From contig QBML01000019.1 in the NCBI GenBank assembly GCA_003242085.1, positions 32,805 through 96,804 on the forward strand: 64,000 nt of DNA. Reading direction: 5' to 3'. A program made the position numbers and the translations under genes. This stretch comes from Pseudanabaena frigida. Its GTDB lineage: Bacteria; Cyanobacteriota; Cyanobacteriia; Pseudanabaenales; Pseudanabaenaceae. Under the pieces are notes generated by a model that saw nothing but the letters and a program-made list of their open reading frames with translations, was not told the DNA's origin and ran no database searches. Positions 46,477 to 56,603 of the stretch are shown here, in pieces (positions within the stretch are counted from its first letter, which is position 1; each line of letters starts with the position of its first letter).

Positions 46477-47769
46477 ATGTCGGTTGATTATGACCTTGTT
46501 GTAATAGGAATGAGCGAACACGCTCATCAATTGGTGCGCCTTTCAGCACAACTAAAGGCAAGAGTGGCGTGGGTGTGCGATCGCGAAGTGGGCGATACCA
46601 ATCTAAATATTTATGAAATTCATAATGTTTTACGTCAGCTAAAAAGTAAGCTGAGCGATCGCGATCGATTCGAAAGAAGAAGATTTTTTGCGAAGGAGAT
46701 CGGCTCTATCCTCAGTAGATTTTGCCATGATGAAATATTTGAAGCTACTGCATTACTTGGGGTTGATGTAGTTTTTGGGAAGTGTAAATTTAAGGGGAAA
46801 TTGCGTAATTCTCATATCTTAGAAGTAGTTGAAACTTCTCTACCAGAAAATTCAAGGGAATTCTCTAAACGCAGGTTCAGTTCAAGAGCCTATGCGATCG
46901 CCCATGAGATCGCGCCACCAGTGCGTAAAATCTTTGGTTTTACCGGGCGTAATTATTTAACAGGAAATCAACTATTACATTTAGATGATTTGCCTAAATC
47001 GATTGCGGTTTTAGGCAACGATCCCCATGCTTGTGCGATCGCGCAAGCGATCAATTTTCTGGGTGTACATACCTTATTGATTACTGATAGCATCCATATT
47101 CTGCCTAATTTTGATGTAGCGATCGCGCGTACTTTACAAGCACAACTAGAGGCCGAAGGGATCGAGATTTATACCAAAACTCGCATATCTGCGGTAAGTA
47201 AGATTGAGCGCGATCGTTCAAAAATTTGGATAGACGATATGACTTTAGAATGCGATCGCATTCTAATTCCATTAGCATCGAGTGAGTTTTACTTTCCCGA
47301 CGACCACCATATTTATCAATGTCGTAGCCAAGATGATATTGCTGCAATTATTCAACAAACTTTAAAGACTAGTCTCTGGAGCACTCCATCGATCGACAAA
47401 ACTTCGTCAATCACGATCGTACCGACTGCGCCACCCCTTGCTCAAATTGGCATGACCGAAGCATTGGCACGAAGCATCAGCGATGATCGGCCTTTATATA
47501 TTCTCGAAAGTGCTACAGAAAATATCGGCTTATGCAAAATTATTTGCGATCGTAATGGTCAAATCCTTGGTGCAAGTATATTTGGCGATCGTGCCGAATC
47601 AGCAATTGAAGCGATCGCCATTGCCATGCAGGGAAAAGTCAAAGTCCAAGATATAGCTGTATTGCCAGAGTTACAAATTCCTTGGCAATGGCAAAAACTA
47701 CACAGCGATCGCCATCAGCAAACCAAACTAAAAGACTGGTTTACTTTTCGTCGTGATTGGAATTTTTAA
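46477..47769 (+). CDS. Degenerate pyridine-nucleotide disulfide oxidoreductase-like flavoprotein
   Basis: A roughly 430-residue protein with the order of domains of mercuric reductase or dihydrolipoamide dehydrogenase, but with lost motifs. The FAD fold reads DYDLVVIGMSEHAHQLV where GxGxxG is expected. The redox CxxxxC is absent. The central NAD fold is SIAVLGNDPHACAIAQAINFLGV, and a C-terminal dimer-like domain has SAIEAIAIAMQGKVKVQDIAVLPELQIPW. It may bind a nucleotide loosely or have another job. I start at the ATG; TTG at 46468 is possible. It overlaps the convergent GTPase gene by 29 bp. Confidence 0.65.
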   Translation: MSVDYDLVVIGMSEHAHQLVRLSAQLKARVAWVCDREVGDTNLNIYEIHNVLRQLKSKLSDRDRFERRRFFAKEIGSILSRFCHDEIFEATALLGVDVVFGKCKFKGKLRNSHILEVVETSLPENSREFSKRRFSSRAYAIAHEIAPPVRKIFGFTGRNYLTGNQLLHLDDLPKSIAVLGNDPHACAIAQAINFLGVHTLLITDSIHILPNFDVAIARTLQAQLEAEGIEIYTKTRISAVSKIERDRSKIWIDDMTLECDRILIPLASSEFYFPDDHHIYQCRSQDDIAAIIQQTLKTSLWSTPSIDKTSSITIVPTAPPLAQIGMTEALARSISDDRPLYILESATENIGLCKIICDRNGQILGASIFGDRAESAIEAIAIAMQGKVKVQDIAVLPELQIPWQWQKLHSDRHQQTKLKDWFTFRRDWNF

Positions 47770-49060
47770 AGTTAGAAAAGTTAGAGAGATTTTTCATTCC
47801 TTCTAACTGCTGTAATCGTTGCAGTATAGAACTATGAGGTGCTGATTTAATAATCCCTTCAATGAGTTTTTTGGCTCCAAACCTACCATATCCTCGACTC
47901 CGATCGATGTCATTAGCAATAGCCTTAAATAGAACGTATAAACTCAATCCCGACCACAGGATTTGGAAATAACGAGTAACTTCATTATTGATGCCCAAGC
48001 TCCCAGACAAACAGGCGATCGCCACAATCAGGAGTAGCCATATATAAAGCTTTTGTACTGGATATTTGCCAATCGCCCAAAACACCAACAGACTGTTAAG
48101 ACTGCCACTAATTACGCCATCAAGCCATATAAAAGGAGATAGCAATAATCCAAACGCCTCAATCATAAATACTAAAGCCGCGATCGCTGTTGATATTTGT
48201 AATTTCTGTAAATATCTTTGAGTGACAACTTCTTGAATGTCTAAAAGCGATCGCAGTACATTTACCTCTAGCAAAGCTTTGCCTTCGTTATTAAGCAAAG
48301 AGAGAATTCTTTCTTTCAAAGCTTGCACATCAGGTTTTGGTTGTTCCCATATTTCTTGACTTTCTTGACCATCACTATATTGCAGCCGCACCTTCGCAGG
48401 TTTTGGCTTTGCCGCAGTCAGGATAATCTCTTTCGCGGAGATTGACTTTCGCATTTCTTCATTCTGCAATGCCTCATAAATTGCTTGGCGATCGCTTTCA
48501 GGATACAAATCGATTTTATTGAAAACTAGCAAAATTGGTTTGTAGAGAGACTGGAGTTGGGCGATCGCCTCCTGTTCTAGCCGTGTTATATCACCCGCAA
48601 TCACAAACAAAATCAAATCTGATTGCTTCGCTACTTTGAGCGCAATTTCTCCATTTATTTGACCGCCAACCTCATCAATTCCCTGTGTATCGATAAAGCG
48701 TATACATGGCTTCTCGATCTCCACTGCTGAAGTTATAACTACATCTTTCGAAGGGAAAGATTCTATCTCCCATCCATAAACACTAGTTTTTGTAGTTACA
48801 CCATTAATAGCTCCTGTCTCACCCAACTTTTTCCCAAACAGAGCATTCAGAACTGATGTTTTACCCTTTGAAACCATACCAAATACAGCAATCTCGATCG
48901 CATTTTTATCGAGCTTATCGTTGAGAAACGATATTTGATTAAGTTCTCTATCTGTTAACTCTGTTTTGAATAAGTCCCGATACCTGACAATGAGATCGCA
49001 TATCAGCGATCTCGGAATTGGCTTACTCGCCTCAGATTTGTTTAAAAACGATGAAATCAA
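47741..49060 (-). CDS. Membrane-associated GTPase (Era/dynamin-like)
   Basis: A 439-residue GTPase. The G1 P-loop is GMVSKGKTS (61-69), the switch region has a Thr in GAINGVTTKTS, G3 is FIDTQGIDE, and G4 is LVFNKIDLY. After about residue 275, two or three hydrophobic segments (AIAALVFMIEAFGLLLSPFIWL, LYIWLLLIVAIACLSGSLG, ILWSGLSLYVLFKAI) anchor it in a membrane. This is the layout of cyanobacterial YcjX/DUF697-like GTPases of unknown role. No ATG precedes the P-loop, so the start is taken as TTG at 49060. Confidence 0.8.
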   Translation of the reverse strand: MISSFLNKSEASKPIPRSLICDLIVRYRDLFKTELTDRELNQISFLNDKLDKNAIEIAVFGMVSKGKTSVLNALFGKKLGETGAINGVTTKTSVYGWEIESFPSKDVVITSAVEIEKPCIRFIDTQGIDEVGGQINGEIALKVAKQSDLILFVIAGDITRLEQEAIAQLQSLYKPILLVFNKIDLYPESDRQAIYEALQNEEMRKSISAKEIILTAAKPKPAKVRLQYSDGQESQEIWEQPKPDVQALKERILSLLNNEGKALLEVNVLRSLLDIQEVVTQRYLQKLQISTAIAALVFMIEAFGLLLSPFIWLDGVISGSLNSLLVFWAIGKYPVQKLYIWLLLIVAIACLSGSLGINNEVTRYFQILWSGLSLYVLFKAIANDIDRSRGYGRFGAKKLIEGIIKSAPHSSILQRLQQLEGMKNLSNFSNFKNSNHDEK

Positions 49061-49110
49061 TGTAAAAACTAAAATATCATAGACCCATGATATGACATTT
49101 CTGAATCAGC

Positions 49111-49195
49111 TATATAGCAATACAAGTTTTGCTTAGGACATAAAACCCAAATAAATAGAGGCGGCGCTTCGCGCCGCCTCTATTTATTTGGGTTT
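49111..49195. mobile_element. MITE-like element, long palindrome family (one end lost)
   Basis: The left flank TATATAGCAATACAAGTTTTGCTTAGGACAT is like the other copies. The hairpin AAACCCAAATAAATAGAGGCGGCGC-TTC-GCGCCGCCTCTATTTATTTGGGTTT is perfect. The right flank is replaced by GAGCGCAAAGCGCTGCG, another core-like palindrome. Confidence 0.7.
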
Positions 49196-49228
49196 GAGCG
49201 CAAAGCGCTGCGAAAGTTGTAGCTTTGA

Positions 49229-50347
49229 CTATTTAGAACTATTTTTTTGATGAAATTGGGCGATCGCTAAGTCATAAATCTGTCGCAATCTTTGGGCATG
49301 AATCGCTAGAGTAAATTCTTCATGAAACAAAGTATTGCCAGATATACCGATCGCCCGAGCTTTGTCAAAATCGTTAGCAAGATCGGTAATTGCAGCCGCT
49401 AACTGCTGCACATTATTCGGCGCAACCAATATTCCCGTTTTCCCATCCTGAATATGCTCGGGAATGCCACCAGCTGCACTGGCAATCACTGGGCGAAATC
49501 GTGCATACGCCTCCAACGTTACAAGCCCTGCGGGTTCCGGCCATACACTTGGAAAAATTACCGCAAAACACTGACGATATAAGCTTTCTAATTTGTCGCC
49601 CTGACACCAACCATGCCAAGTAATGCGATCGCTAAGTTGCAAATCCTCAACGAGTTGACATACTTGGGGCATCGCCCAACCTTCTCCTGCAATATCAAGC
49701 TGAATGCGTTTATCTAACTTTGACATTACTCGAAGCAACCAATCTAGACCCTTCTCTGGAACGATTCTCCCTGCGAAAAAGATCCGTTGGCGATCGTGCA
49801 CAGCCCGCTCTAGCGGCACATGATTGGTTTGAGGATTAACAATCCCACAGCGTAACGTTACAACCTGAGACGCAGGCAGACCATTAGCGATCAGTTGCGA
49901 TCGCACATAATCACTATTGGCGATCGCTGTAATTCCCAATCTTCTAATAGTTTCAATTTCGCTATAGGCACGTTTTAAATTTGCAACAATTTTTTGTGGT
50001 CTCCGACTTCCACAGCCATCAACTAAATGTCCCCACGTACAGCCCAAAACTGACATTTTGCGATCGCACACCGTTTCTGAAGTTGGAAAGTACTTAGAAC
50101 CGCTAGGACAGTAAATATTATGATTATGTAAAGTATAAACTGCAGAGCATTGATTTGTAAGGCTTTCGAGCAATCCCGCATCATGTATATGGAGTAACGT
50201 GCATTGACTCTGATTGATATTAGCCAAAGATGTAATTAACTCTCGATCGTACATATCCGGACAAGAAGCTAATAGCCCATCAACATACGATTTAATCCCT
50301 CCACCAGAAGATGCACCCGTAGCACAATGCTGAACCTTACTATTCAT
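49229..50347 (-). CDS. Glycosyltransferase family 4 protein
   Basis: A 372-residue GT-B enzyme that transfers a sugar from an activated donor. The N-terminal half contains GGIKSYVDGLL and TLHNHNIYCPSGSKYF, and a Cys-rich stretch follows. The C-terminal half has FFAGRIVPEKGLDWLLRVM and the donor-binding PSVWPEPAGLVTLEAYARFRPVIASAAGGIPEHI, the E(x7)E-type motif of GT4. It lies 20 bp downstream of a GT2 gene in the same direction, forming a two-gene unit probably for polysaccharide or glycan assembly. Acceptor unknown. Confidence 0.9.
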   Translation of the reverse strand: MNSKVQHCATGASSGGGIKSYVDGLLASCPDMYDRELITSLANINQSQCTLLHIHDAGLLESLTNQCSAVYTLHNHNIYCPSGSKYFPTSETVCDRKMSVLGCTWGHLVDGCGSRRPQKIVANLKRAYSEIETIRRLGITAIANSDYVRSQLIANGLPASQVVTLRCGIVNPQTNHVPLERAVHDRQRIFFAGRIVPEKGLDWLLRVMSKLDKRIQLDIAGEGWAMPQVCQLVEDLQLSDRITWHGWCQGDKLESLYRQCFAVIFPSVWPEPAGLVTLEAYARFRPVIASAAGGIPEHIQDGKTGILVAPNNVQQLAAAITDLANDFDKARAIGISGNTLFHEEFTLAIHAQRLRQIYDLAIAQFHQKNSSK

Positions 50348-50366
50348 TAAGCTAAACCCATAAGTA

Positions 50367-51308
50367 CTAAATCAATTTTCCTATTGATGTTGGTAAAAGC
50401 GCTTTTAGTAATCTACGAACACCTCCCAAACTCATCCTTCTAGATAAAGGATGGTATTTACTAAAATAGATGTCTAAAGCTTGTTTCCGCTTACCCAAAC
50501 TAATTAATTCAATTATGGCTATTGGAGCTTCTCTCATCAGCTCGTGTTCTTTAGCCCAAGATACACTCTCTGGCAGAGTAGTATTTAAAATTATGTTAAA
50601 TGATTCCGAAGCAGCCCTTCGATTATCACTCTTAGAAATCGAAACACTACTAAGTCGATACTTAGCAGTATACTTGTCCAAGAAAAAGAAATTTGGGTAT
50701 TCTAAGCTAAGACGTAGGCCAAAATCAAAATCCCCTGCATCACCTACTTCTTCATAGGAACGCCACTTTATAGCTTTGGCAGCCGACGCAAGAATCATAA
50801 AGCAATCATTTGGGAACTGGTGCAGTATGGCAGATTCTACGGAAGAATTCTGTAATCCAGCACGATCGCTAGTACGAAAAAACATTTGATTGAGATCAGA
50901 GCTATGCTCCATATCAATCGCACCATCTTCTGAAACAATGTATTGTTTACCGTAGGATGCGACCAGATCGGGATGAAGATCCCAGCAACTATTTAAATCT
51001 TCTAGGGCGTTTGGTAACAACAAGTCATCATCATGTAGAAGTACTATTTTATCGCCTTTGGCAGTCTCATATAAAAAGTTAACATTTTCTGATTGACCCA
51101 GAGAAGGCGAGTGCCTAAAATAGAAAATAGGTATCTTACACTCCTTCTTAATATCTAGAACTAAATTCTCAGTTATATCGTCGGGAGAATCATCACCTAT
51201 AATAATCTCAACTGGCTGGAGAGTTTGTTCGATTACTGAATACAAAGCTTCTCTGAAAAGCTTGGATCTTTTGTATGTAGGTATACCTACAGATATAGAT
51301 GGTTGCAT
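50367..51308 (-). CDS. Glycosyltransferase family 2 protein
   Basis: A 313-residue GT-A enzyme. SVGIPTYKRSKLFREALYSVIEQTLQPVEIIIGDDSPDD is the nucleotide-binding start, and LLHDDDLLLPNAL the DxD metal site. No transmembrane helix is apparent, so it is cytoplasmic or peripheral. First gene of the unit with the GT4. The upstream 209-bp divergent spacer to the next GT2 gene holds both promoters. Confidence 0.9.
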   Translation of the reverse strand: MQPSISVGIPTYKRSKLFREALYSVIEQTLQPVEIIIGDDSPDDITENLVLDIKKECKIPIFYFRHSPSLGQSENVNFLYETAKGDKIVLLHDDDLLLPNALEDLNSCWDLHPDLVASYGKQYIVSEDGAIDMEHSSDLNQMFFRTSDRAGLQNSSVESAILHQFPNDCFMILASAAKAIKWRSYEEVGDAGDFDFGLRLSLEYPNFFFLDKYTAKYRLSSVSISKSDNRRAASESFNIILNTTLPESVSWAKEHELMREAPIAIIELISLGKRKQALDIYFSKYHPLSRRMSLGGVRRLLKALLPTSIGKLI

Positions 51309-51517
51309 GGGCTTTATGGAGTGTAATTTGGCTATTTAAAGCTTTTAAAATATATAGTGAAAGATTTTACGCGCTTAAAAATAAATTGCATTTGTATTTT
51401 AGCGTATCTAGTATAAAATCGTGACATTTGCATCTCTCGATAAGCATCTACTTCTGTCTAAATGTTAATTTATTGAAATTGTGACTAGTGCAAACTGTGT
51501 TTAAGACATAAATTAAA

Positions 51518-52510
51518 ATGACAAAAAATATAAAAACAACTTGTTTGATTAATAGCTTCAACTATAAAGACTATGTTGGTGAAGCGATTGAAAGTGCTTT
51601 ATCTCAAACTCATCCATTCGATGAAATCATAGTTGTTGATGATGCTTCTACAGATGGATCTAGCGCAATTTTACAAGAGCTTTATGGGCAAAGCTCAAAT
51701 GTGAAAATAATTATCCACGAACAGAATCAGGGGCAACTAGCTGCTACAACTACTGGATTTCTACAATCAACGGGAGATATCATATTTTTTCTTGATGCCG
51801 ACGATATTTATCATCAGCAATATTTAGAAACTGCTTTGAAAATATATAACAGCAATCCTATTTGTGGCTTTCTCTCGTGCCATATGGAAAACTTTAAATG
51901 GAATGAAGATGCCTATCGAGGTCCAAAGCAGTCACAAATTTCTGAATATAAGAAATATACTCAAGACCGAGGATATTCTTTGATTATTACTATCGAAGAA
52001 CATTTATTTGTCGGAAATCCAATGTCAGGAAATTCCATTCGTCGCAACTATTTGAGTAAAATCCTTCCTTGTACTTGTATTGATGACTATCGCATGTGGG
52101 CTGATAACTGTATAGTTTTCGGCTCTTCAATTTTCGGAGCACGGAAATTTTTTGTCGATCTCCCTTTTGTTGGCTATCGTAGGCATGAAAATAATGAATC
52201 TAACAACTCATTTTATCTAGATAGATTTAAGTTTTACCAGAATCAAGTAGCTACAATTCGTCTATTTACTTTTTGGATTGGGAAAATGAACTTAGATATT
52301 TCTCAAATCTCTAGATTGGCTCCTTATGAATTTAAAACTATTGACTATCCTACTTGGGAATTATTCTTCATTTATCTTAAAATTATGTTGCGGAATCCAT
52401 CAAGTGTTCCATTTGTACCGCAATGGCGATTGAGCAAATTACATGGATTGTCGATGATGTTAAAACATATGATAACTAGACATAAACGGTCTAGTCTGCT
52501 CTCAAACTGA
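51518..52510 (+). CDS. Glycosyltransferase family 2, tandem copy 1
   Basis: A 330-residue GT-A protein: CLINSFNYKDYVGEAIESAL opens the fold, IIVVDDASTDGS holds the first Asp pair, and IIFFLDADDIYH the DxD site. The C-terminal third (RLAPYEFKTIDYPTWELFFIYLKIML) is helical. The next gene is about 75 percent identical over its full length, so the two arose by tandem duplication. Acceptor unknown; probably the same surface-glycan locus as the divergent GT2/GT4 pair. Confidence 0.9.
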   Translation: MTKNIKTTCLINSFNYKDYVGEAIESALSQTHPFDEIIVVDDASTDGSSAILQELYGQSSNVKIIIHEQNQGQLAATTTGFLQSTGDIIFFLDADDIYHQQYLETALKIYNSNPICGFLSCHMENFKWNEDAYRGPKQSQISEYKKYTQDRGYSLIITIEEHLFVGNPMSGNSIRRNYLSKILPCTCIDDYRMWADNCIVFGSSIFGARKFFVDLPFVGYRRHENNESNNSFYLDRFKFYQNQVATIRLFTFWIGKMNLDISQISRLAPYEFKTIDYPTWELFFIYLKIMLRNPSSVPFVPQWRLSKLHGLSMMLKHMITRHKRSSLLSN

Positions 52511-52573
52511 TAGATATATTAATTCCCAAGCAATGTATGGGGACAATGAATGTAAAAACTTTTGATTTTAATG

Positions 52574-53569
52574 ATGATAAGAAACATGAAAACAACTTGT
52601 TTGATTAATAGTTTCAATTATAAAGACTATGTTGGTGAAGCGATTGAAAGTGCTTTATCCCAAATCCATCCATTCGATGAAATTATTGTTGTGGATGATG
52701 CATCTACAGATGGCTCCATTGAAATTTTACAAGAAGGTTATGGACAAAATTCAAATGTGAAAATCATTGTTCACGAGCAGAATCAAGGACAGCTAGGTGC
52801 AACGACAACTGGGTTTCTGCAATCAACAGGAGACATCATATTTTTCCTTGATGCAGATGATATTTACCACCCACAGTACTTAGAAACTGCATTAAATGTA
52901 TATAGAGATAATCCTACCTGTGAGTTTCTTTCCTCTCATATGGGGGCTTTTAGATTTACTAAAGATAACTATCAGGAACCCAGTCAGGAGCAAATTTCTC
53001 GATATAAAGAATATACCCAAAATCGAGGATATTCTTTAATTCTTACTGTCGAAGAGCATATATTTGTCGGAAGTCCCACATCAGGAAATTCTATCCTCCG
53101 CAATTATCTGAGTAAAATCCTCCCCTGTAATTGTATTGATGGCTATCGAATGTATTCTGACAACTGTGTAGTCTTCGGATCTTCAATTTTTGGAGCCCGA
53201 AAGTTTTCTATTAATCTTCCACTGGTTGGTTACCGTAGACACGATAAAAATGAAACTAATTACAACATTTTTTACTTAGATAGGTTTAAGTACTATCAAA
53301 ATCAGGTTACTACAATTCGTTTGTTCGCATTTTGGCGTCAAAAAATGAACTTAGATATTTCTCAAATCTCTAGATTGGCTCCCTACGAATTTAAAACTAT
53401 TGACTATCCTACTTGGGAATTGTTCTTTATTTATCTTAAAATCATGTTGCGAAACCCATCAAGTGTTCCATTTACACCTCAATGGCAATTAAGCAAGTTA
53501 CACGGATTGGGAATGATGCTAAAGCATATGCTAACGAGGCGGAAAAGATCTAATCTCGGATTAAAGTGA
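52574..53569 (+). CDS. Glycosyltransferase family 2, tandem copy 2
   Basis: About 331 residues, colinear with the preceding gene: same VVDDASTDGS and FFLDADDIYH sites and an almost identical C-terminal RLAPYEFKTIDYPTWELFFIYLKIML. Differences cluster in the middle, around residues 110-150 (acceptor region). I start at the ATG giving MIRNMKTTCLINSF, which aligns with MTKNIKTTCLINSF of copy 1; a TTG at 52562 is the longest option. Both copies are followed by the same TCCCAAGCAATGTATGG. Confidence 0.9.
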   Translation: MIRNMKTTCLINSFNYKDYVGEAIESALSQIHPFDEIIVVDDASTDGSIEILQEGYGQNSNVKIIVHEQNQGQLGATTTGFLQSTGDIIFFLDADDIYHPQYLETALNVYRDNPTCEFLSSHMGAFRFTKDNYQEPSQEQISRYKEYTQNRGYSLILTVEEHIFVGSPTSGNSILRNYLSKILPCNCIDGYRMYSDNCVVFGSSIFGARKFSINLPLVGYRRHDKNETNYNIFYLDRFKYYQNQVTTIRLFAFWRQKMNLDISQISRLAPYEFKTIDYPTWELFFIYLKIMLRNPSSVPFTPQWQLSKLHGLGMMLKHMLTRRKRSNLGLK

Positions 53570-53621
53570 AAATGTATCAATCCCAAGCAATGTATGGCAG
53601 TAGTCAGTTACGTTAGGACAA

Positions 53622-53672
53622 AAAACCAGAAGATAGTTGCGGCGCTTCGCGCCGCAACTATCTTCTGGTTTT
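53622..53672 (+). terminator. Perfect palindrome terminator with GGCGCTTCGCGCC core
   Basis: AAAACCAGAAGATAGTTGCGGCGC-TTC-GCGCCGCAACTATCTTCTGGTTTT. It ends the GT2 pair ahead of gyrA. The preceding TTAGGACA resembles the flank of the MITE family. Confidence 0.8.
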
Positions 53673-53852
53673 GCAGAATTTCTTGATAACCCTAATTTCT
53701 GCTAACTAGCTGAATATATTAATTACATTTACTGCACCCAAGCCCTTTGCATCTCCATCAAGTCTTATAATAGTAAAGACACTTAGTAAGAATTGCCTAT
53801 ATCACACGGGGCAAGCACTGCCAAGCAATGCAAGGAGAATTTGAGTAGCCGT

Positions 53853-56534
53853 ATGACTGATACCTTAGAAGATCGGATTATTCCAACAGACCTGCGCGGC
53901 GAAATGTCGCGATCGTATCTGGAATATGCCATGAGCGTGATCGTCGGTCGCGCCCTGCCCGATGCCCGTGATGGACTCAAGCCCGTACATCGCCGCATTC
54001 TCTTCGCAATGCACGAGTTGGGCATGACCGCCGATCGCCCGTTTCGGAAATGCGCCCGTGTGGTTGGTGACGTAATTGGTAAATATCACCCCCACGGTGA
54101 CACCGCCGTGTATGAAGCATTGGTGCGGATGGCGCAAGACTTTTCAATGCGCGATCGCATGGTCGATGGTCACGGTAACTTTGGCTCCGTCGATAATGAC
54201 CCCGCCGCTGCAATGCGATATACCGAATGTCGGTTGACCCGCATCTCCCAATTCGGTCTTATTCAAGATATCGAGCGCGATACGGTTAACTTTGGTGATA
54301 ACTATGATGGCTCACAACAGGAGCCTCTAATATTACCTGCCAGAATTCCCCAATTGTTGCTAAATGGCTCCTCAGGGATCGCTGTGGGGATGGCAACCAA
54401 TATTCCCCCGCATAATTTGGGCGAGTTAGTGGATGGCTTAGTGGCTCTGATTGCAAATCCAATGCTAACAGATTTGGAATTGATGCAATATATTCCAGGC
54501 CCTGACTTCCCCACAGGTGCTTTGATCTTAGGGACAGATGGCGCTCGCGAAACCTATACGACTGGGCGCGGCTCCGTGACCATGCGAGCTGTGGCAAGCT
54601 TTGAAACCATTTCGGCTTCTGGACGGCAGGATCGCGAGGCAATTATCATCACGGAAATGCCTTACCAAACTAATAAGGCAGCGCTGATCGAACGCATTGC
54701 GGAAATGGTCAATGAGAAGAAAATTGATGGCATTTCTGATATTCGCGATGAAAGCGATCGTGATGGTATGCGCTTAGTAATTGAATTAAAACGCGATGCC
54801 TATCCGAAAGTAGTTCTGAATAATCTTTACAAATCCACTCCTCTACAATCGAACTTTAGCTGCAATATGCTCGCTCTCGTCGATGGCGAACCAATTACGC
54901 TAACACTGCGTAATGCTCTACAAGTATTTCTTGATTTCCGTTATGAAGTGATTACACGCCGAACTCAGTACGAACTGCGTAAAGCCGAAGAACGCGATCA
55001 TCTATTACAAGGTCTATTAATTGCGCTCAATCATTTAGATGCAGTCATTGCCCTGATTCGTGGAGCCGATGATAGTAGTTCTGCAAAGTTGGGATTGATT
55101 GAGAACTATGGACTTTCAGAAGCTCAAGCCGATGCAATTCTGCAAATGCAATTGCGCCGCTTGACAGCTCAGGATGCTGATAAGATTCACGACGAGCACA
55201 ATCAGTTAGTCGAGAAGATTGCTGACTTACAACATATTCTTGCAAATCGCGATCGCATTCTTACGATTACCCGTGAAGAATTGGAAGCAATCAAACTCGA
55301 ATTTACGACACCTCGCCGCTCGCGTATTCTGCCTAATGAAGGTGATATCGATACGGCGGATTTGATTGCCAATCGCGAAACGATTGTGATGGTGACGGAG
55401 CAAGGCTATGTTAAACGGATGCCTGTAGATACTTTCACCGCCCAACATCGCGCCACACGCGGCAAAGCTAGCGCCAACGTCAAGGATGATGATGCGATCG
55501 CGCATTTCTTTGCTTGTCGCAGTCATGACAAAGTTCTCTTCTTTACCGATCGCGGTAAGGTCTATGGAGTCAAGGCTTACGAAGTACCTGAATCAGGTCG
55601 CGCCGCCCGTGGTACAGCCGTGGTGCAACTATTACCGATCGCTGCTGACGAAAAAATTACCACAGTTTTACCAATCAGCGAGTTTAGCGAAGATGAATAT
55701 CTGGTCATGCTCACGGCTGGCGGCTACATCAAAAAAACGAAGTTACCAGCTTTTGCGAATATTCGTTCCAATGGTCTAATTGCGATCGCCTTAGAAGAAG
55801 GTGATTTACTGCGTTGGGTTAGACGTGCTAAAGCTGATAACACGATCATCGTCGGTTCGCGTCAAGGCATGTCAATCCGTTTCCGTACCGATCACGAGCA
55901 GTTGCGTCCGATGGGACGTGATACTCGCGGTGTGCGATCGATGCGTCTGACTGGTGATGATGAAATCGTAAGTATGGATATTCTTCCCGCAGGCTTAGCA
56001 GAAATCGAGGAGGTTGAAGGTTCTGAAGAAGAGATTGATTTGACTGTAACTATCAATGAAGATGAGAATCTAGAAACTGAGACTGCTGAGGCTGAAAATG
56101 AAAAGGTTCAAGGGCCTTGGGTGCTAGTCGTAACTAGAGGCGGCTACGGTAAGCGTGTTCCTGTCAACCAGTTCCGTATTCAAAAACGAGCAGGTAAAGG
56201 TTTGCGTGTGACCAAATTCAAATCTGGACAAGACCAGCTTGCCTCACTCTGCTTAGTTGATGAAAACAACGAACTGATGATTGTCACCAGTCGAGGCATC
56301 GTTATGCGTCAGTCTACTGATGCGATCGCCCGTCAATCCCGTACCGCTAGAGGTGTGCGTCTGCAAAGGCTCGATGCATCCGATGCGATCGTGGGCGCAA
56401 CTCTAGTTCCTCCTGCTTTGGAGGAAGAAATCGAAGAAGCCGAAATCCAAAATAGTGATGTGGCAGCAACTGCTGTTGAAGTTATTGTCGAAGCCTCAGA
56501 AGTTGAGGAATTAGACGGAGATACTGAAGCCTAA
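53853..56534 (+). CDS. gyrA: DNA gyrase subunit A
   Basis: Cuts and rejoins DNA in the gyrase A2B2 complex. It has 893 residues from the ATG before [31 protein letters not shown]; the frame is open 20 codons further up, but AAGGAG and the family start favour this ATG. The active-site Tyr is Tyr123 in [10 protein letters not shown]. The quinolone-region residues are Thr84 and Glu88 (E. coli Ser83 and Asp87). The C-terminal beta-pinwheel has QKRAGKG, a GyrA-box-like motif. An acidic insert (about residues 715-750) between blades and an acidic tail are notable. Confidence 0.95.
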   Translation: MTDTLEDRIIPTDLRGEMSRSYLEYAMSVIVGRALPDARDGLKPVHRRILFAMHELGMTADRPFRKCARVVGDVIGKYHPHGDTAVYEALVRMAQDFSMRDRMVDGHGNFGSVDNDPAAAMRYTECRLTRISQFGLIQDIERDTVNFGDNYDGSQQEPLILPARIPQLLLNGSSGIAVGMATNIPPHNLGELVDGLVALIANPMLTDLELMQYIPGPDFPTGALILGTDGARETYTTGRGSVTMRAVASFETISASGRQDREAIIITEMPYQTNKAALIERIAEMVNEKKIDGISDIRDESDRDGMRLVIELKRDAYPKVVLNNLYKSTPLQSNFSCNMLALVDGEPITLTLRNALQVFLDFRYEVITRRTQYELRKAEERDHLLQGLLIALNHLDAVIALIRGADDSSSAKLGLIENYGLSEAQADAILQMQLRRLTAQDADKIHDEHNQLVEKIADLQHILANRDRILTITREELEAIKLEFTTPRRSRILPNEGDIDTADLIANRETIVMVTEQGYVKRMPVDTFTAQHRATRGKASANVKDDDAIAHFFACRSHDKVLFFTDRGKVYGVKAYEVPESGRAARGTAVVQLLPIAADEKITTVLPISEFSEDEYLVMLTAGGYIKKTKLPAFANIRSNGLIAIALEEGDLLRWVRRAKADNTIIVGSRQGMSIRFRTDHEQLRPMGRDTRGVRSMRLTGDDEIVSMDILPAGLAEIEEVEGSEEEIDLTVTINEDENLETETAEAENEKVQGPWVLVVTRGGYGKRVPVNQFRIQKRAGKGLRVTKFKSGQDQLASLCLVDENNELMIVTSRGIVMRQSTDAIARQSRTARGVRLQRLDASDAIVGATLVPPALEEEIEEAEIQNSDVAATAVEVIVEASEVEELDGDTEA

Positions 56535-56569
56535 AACTTGCCCCCTTACAGGTGCTTTGTGATGTAAAG

Positions 56570-56602
56570 AAGAAAAGGTGGTGCTTTGCGCCACCTTTTC
56601 TT
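56570..56602 (+). terminator. gyrA terminator
   Basis: AAGAAAAGGTGG-TGCTTTGCG-CCACCTTTTCTT followed by TTAATTA. Confidence 0.75.
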
Positions 56603-56603
56603 T

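Noticed and set aside
53793..53852. 20-codon N-terminal extension of GyrA
   Set aside because: It starts with TTG, has no family match, and the AAGGAG precedes the ATG at 53853.
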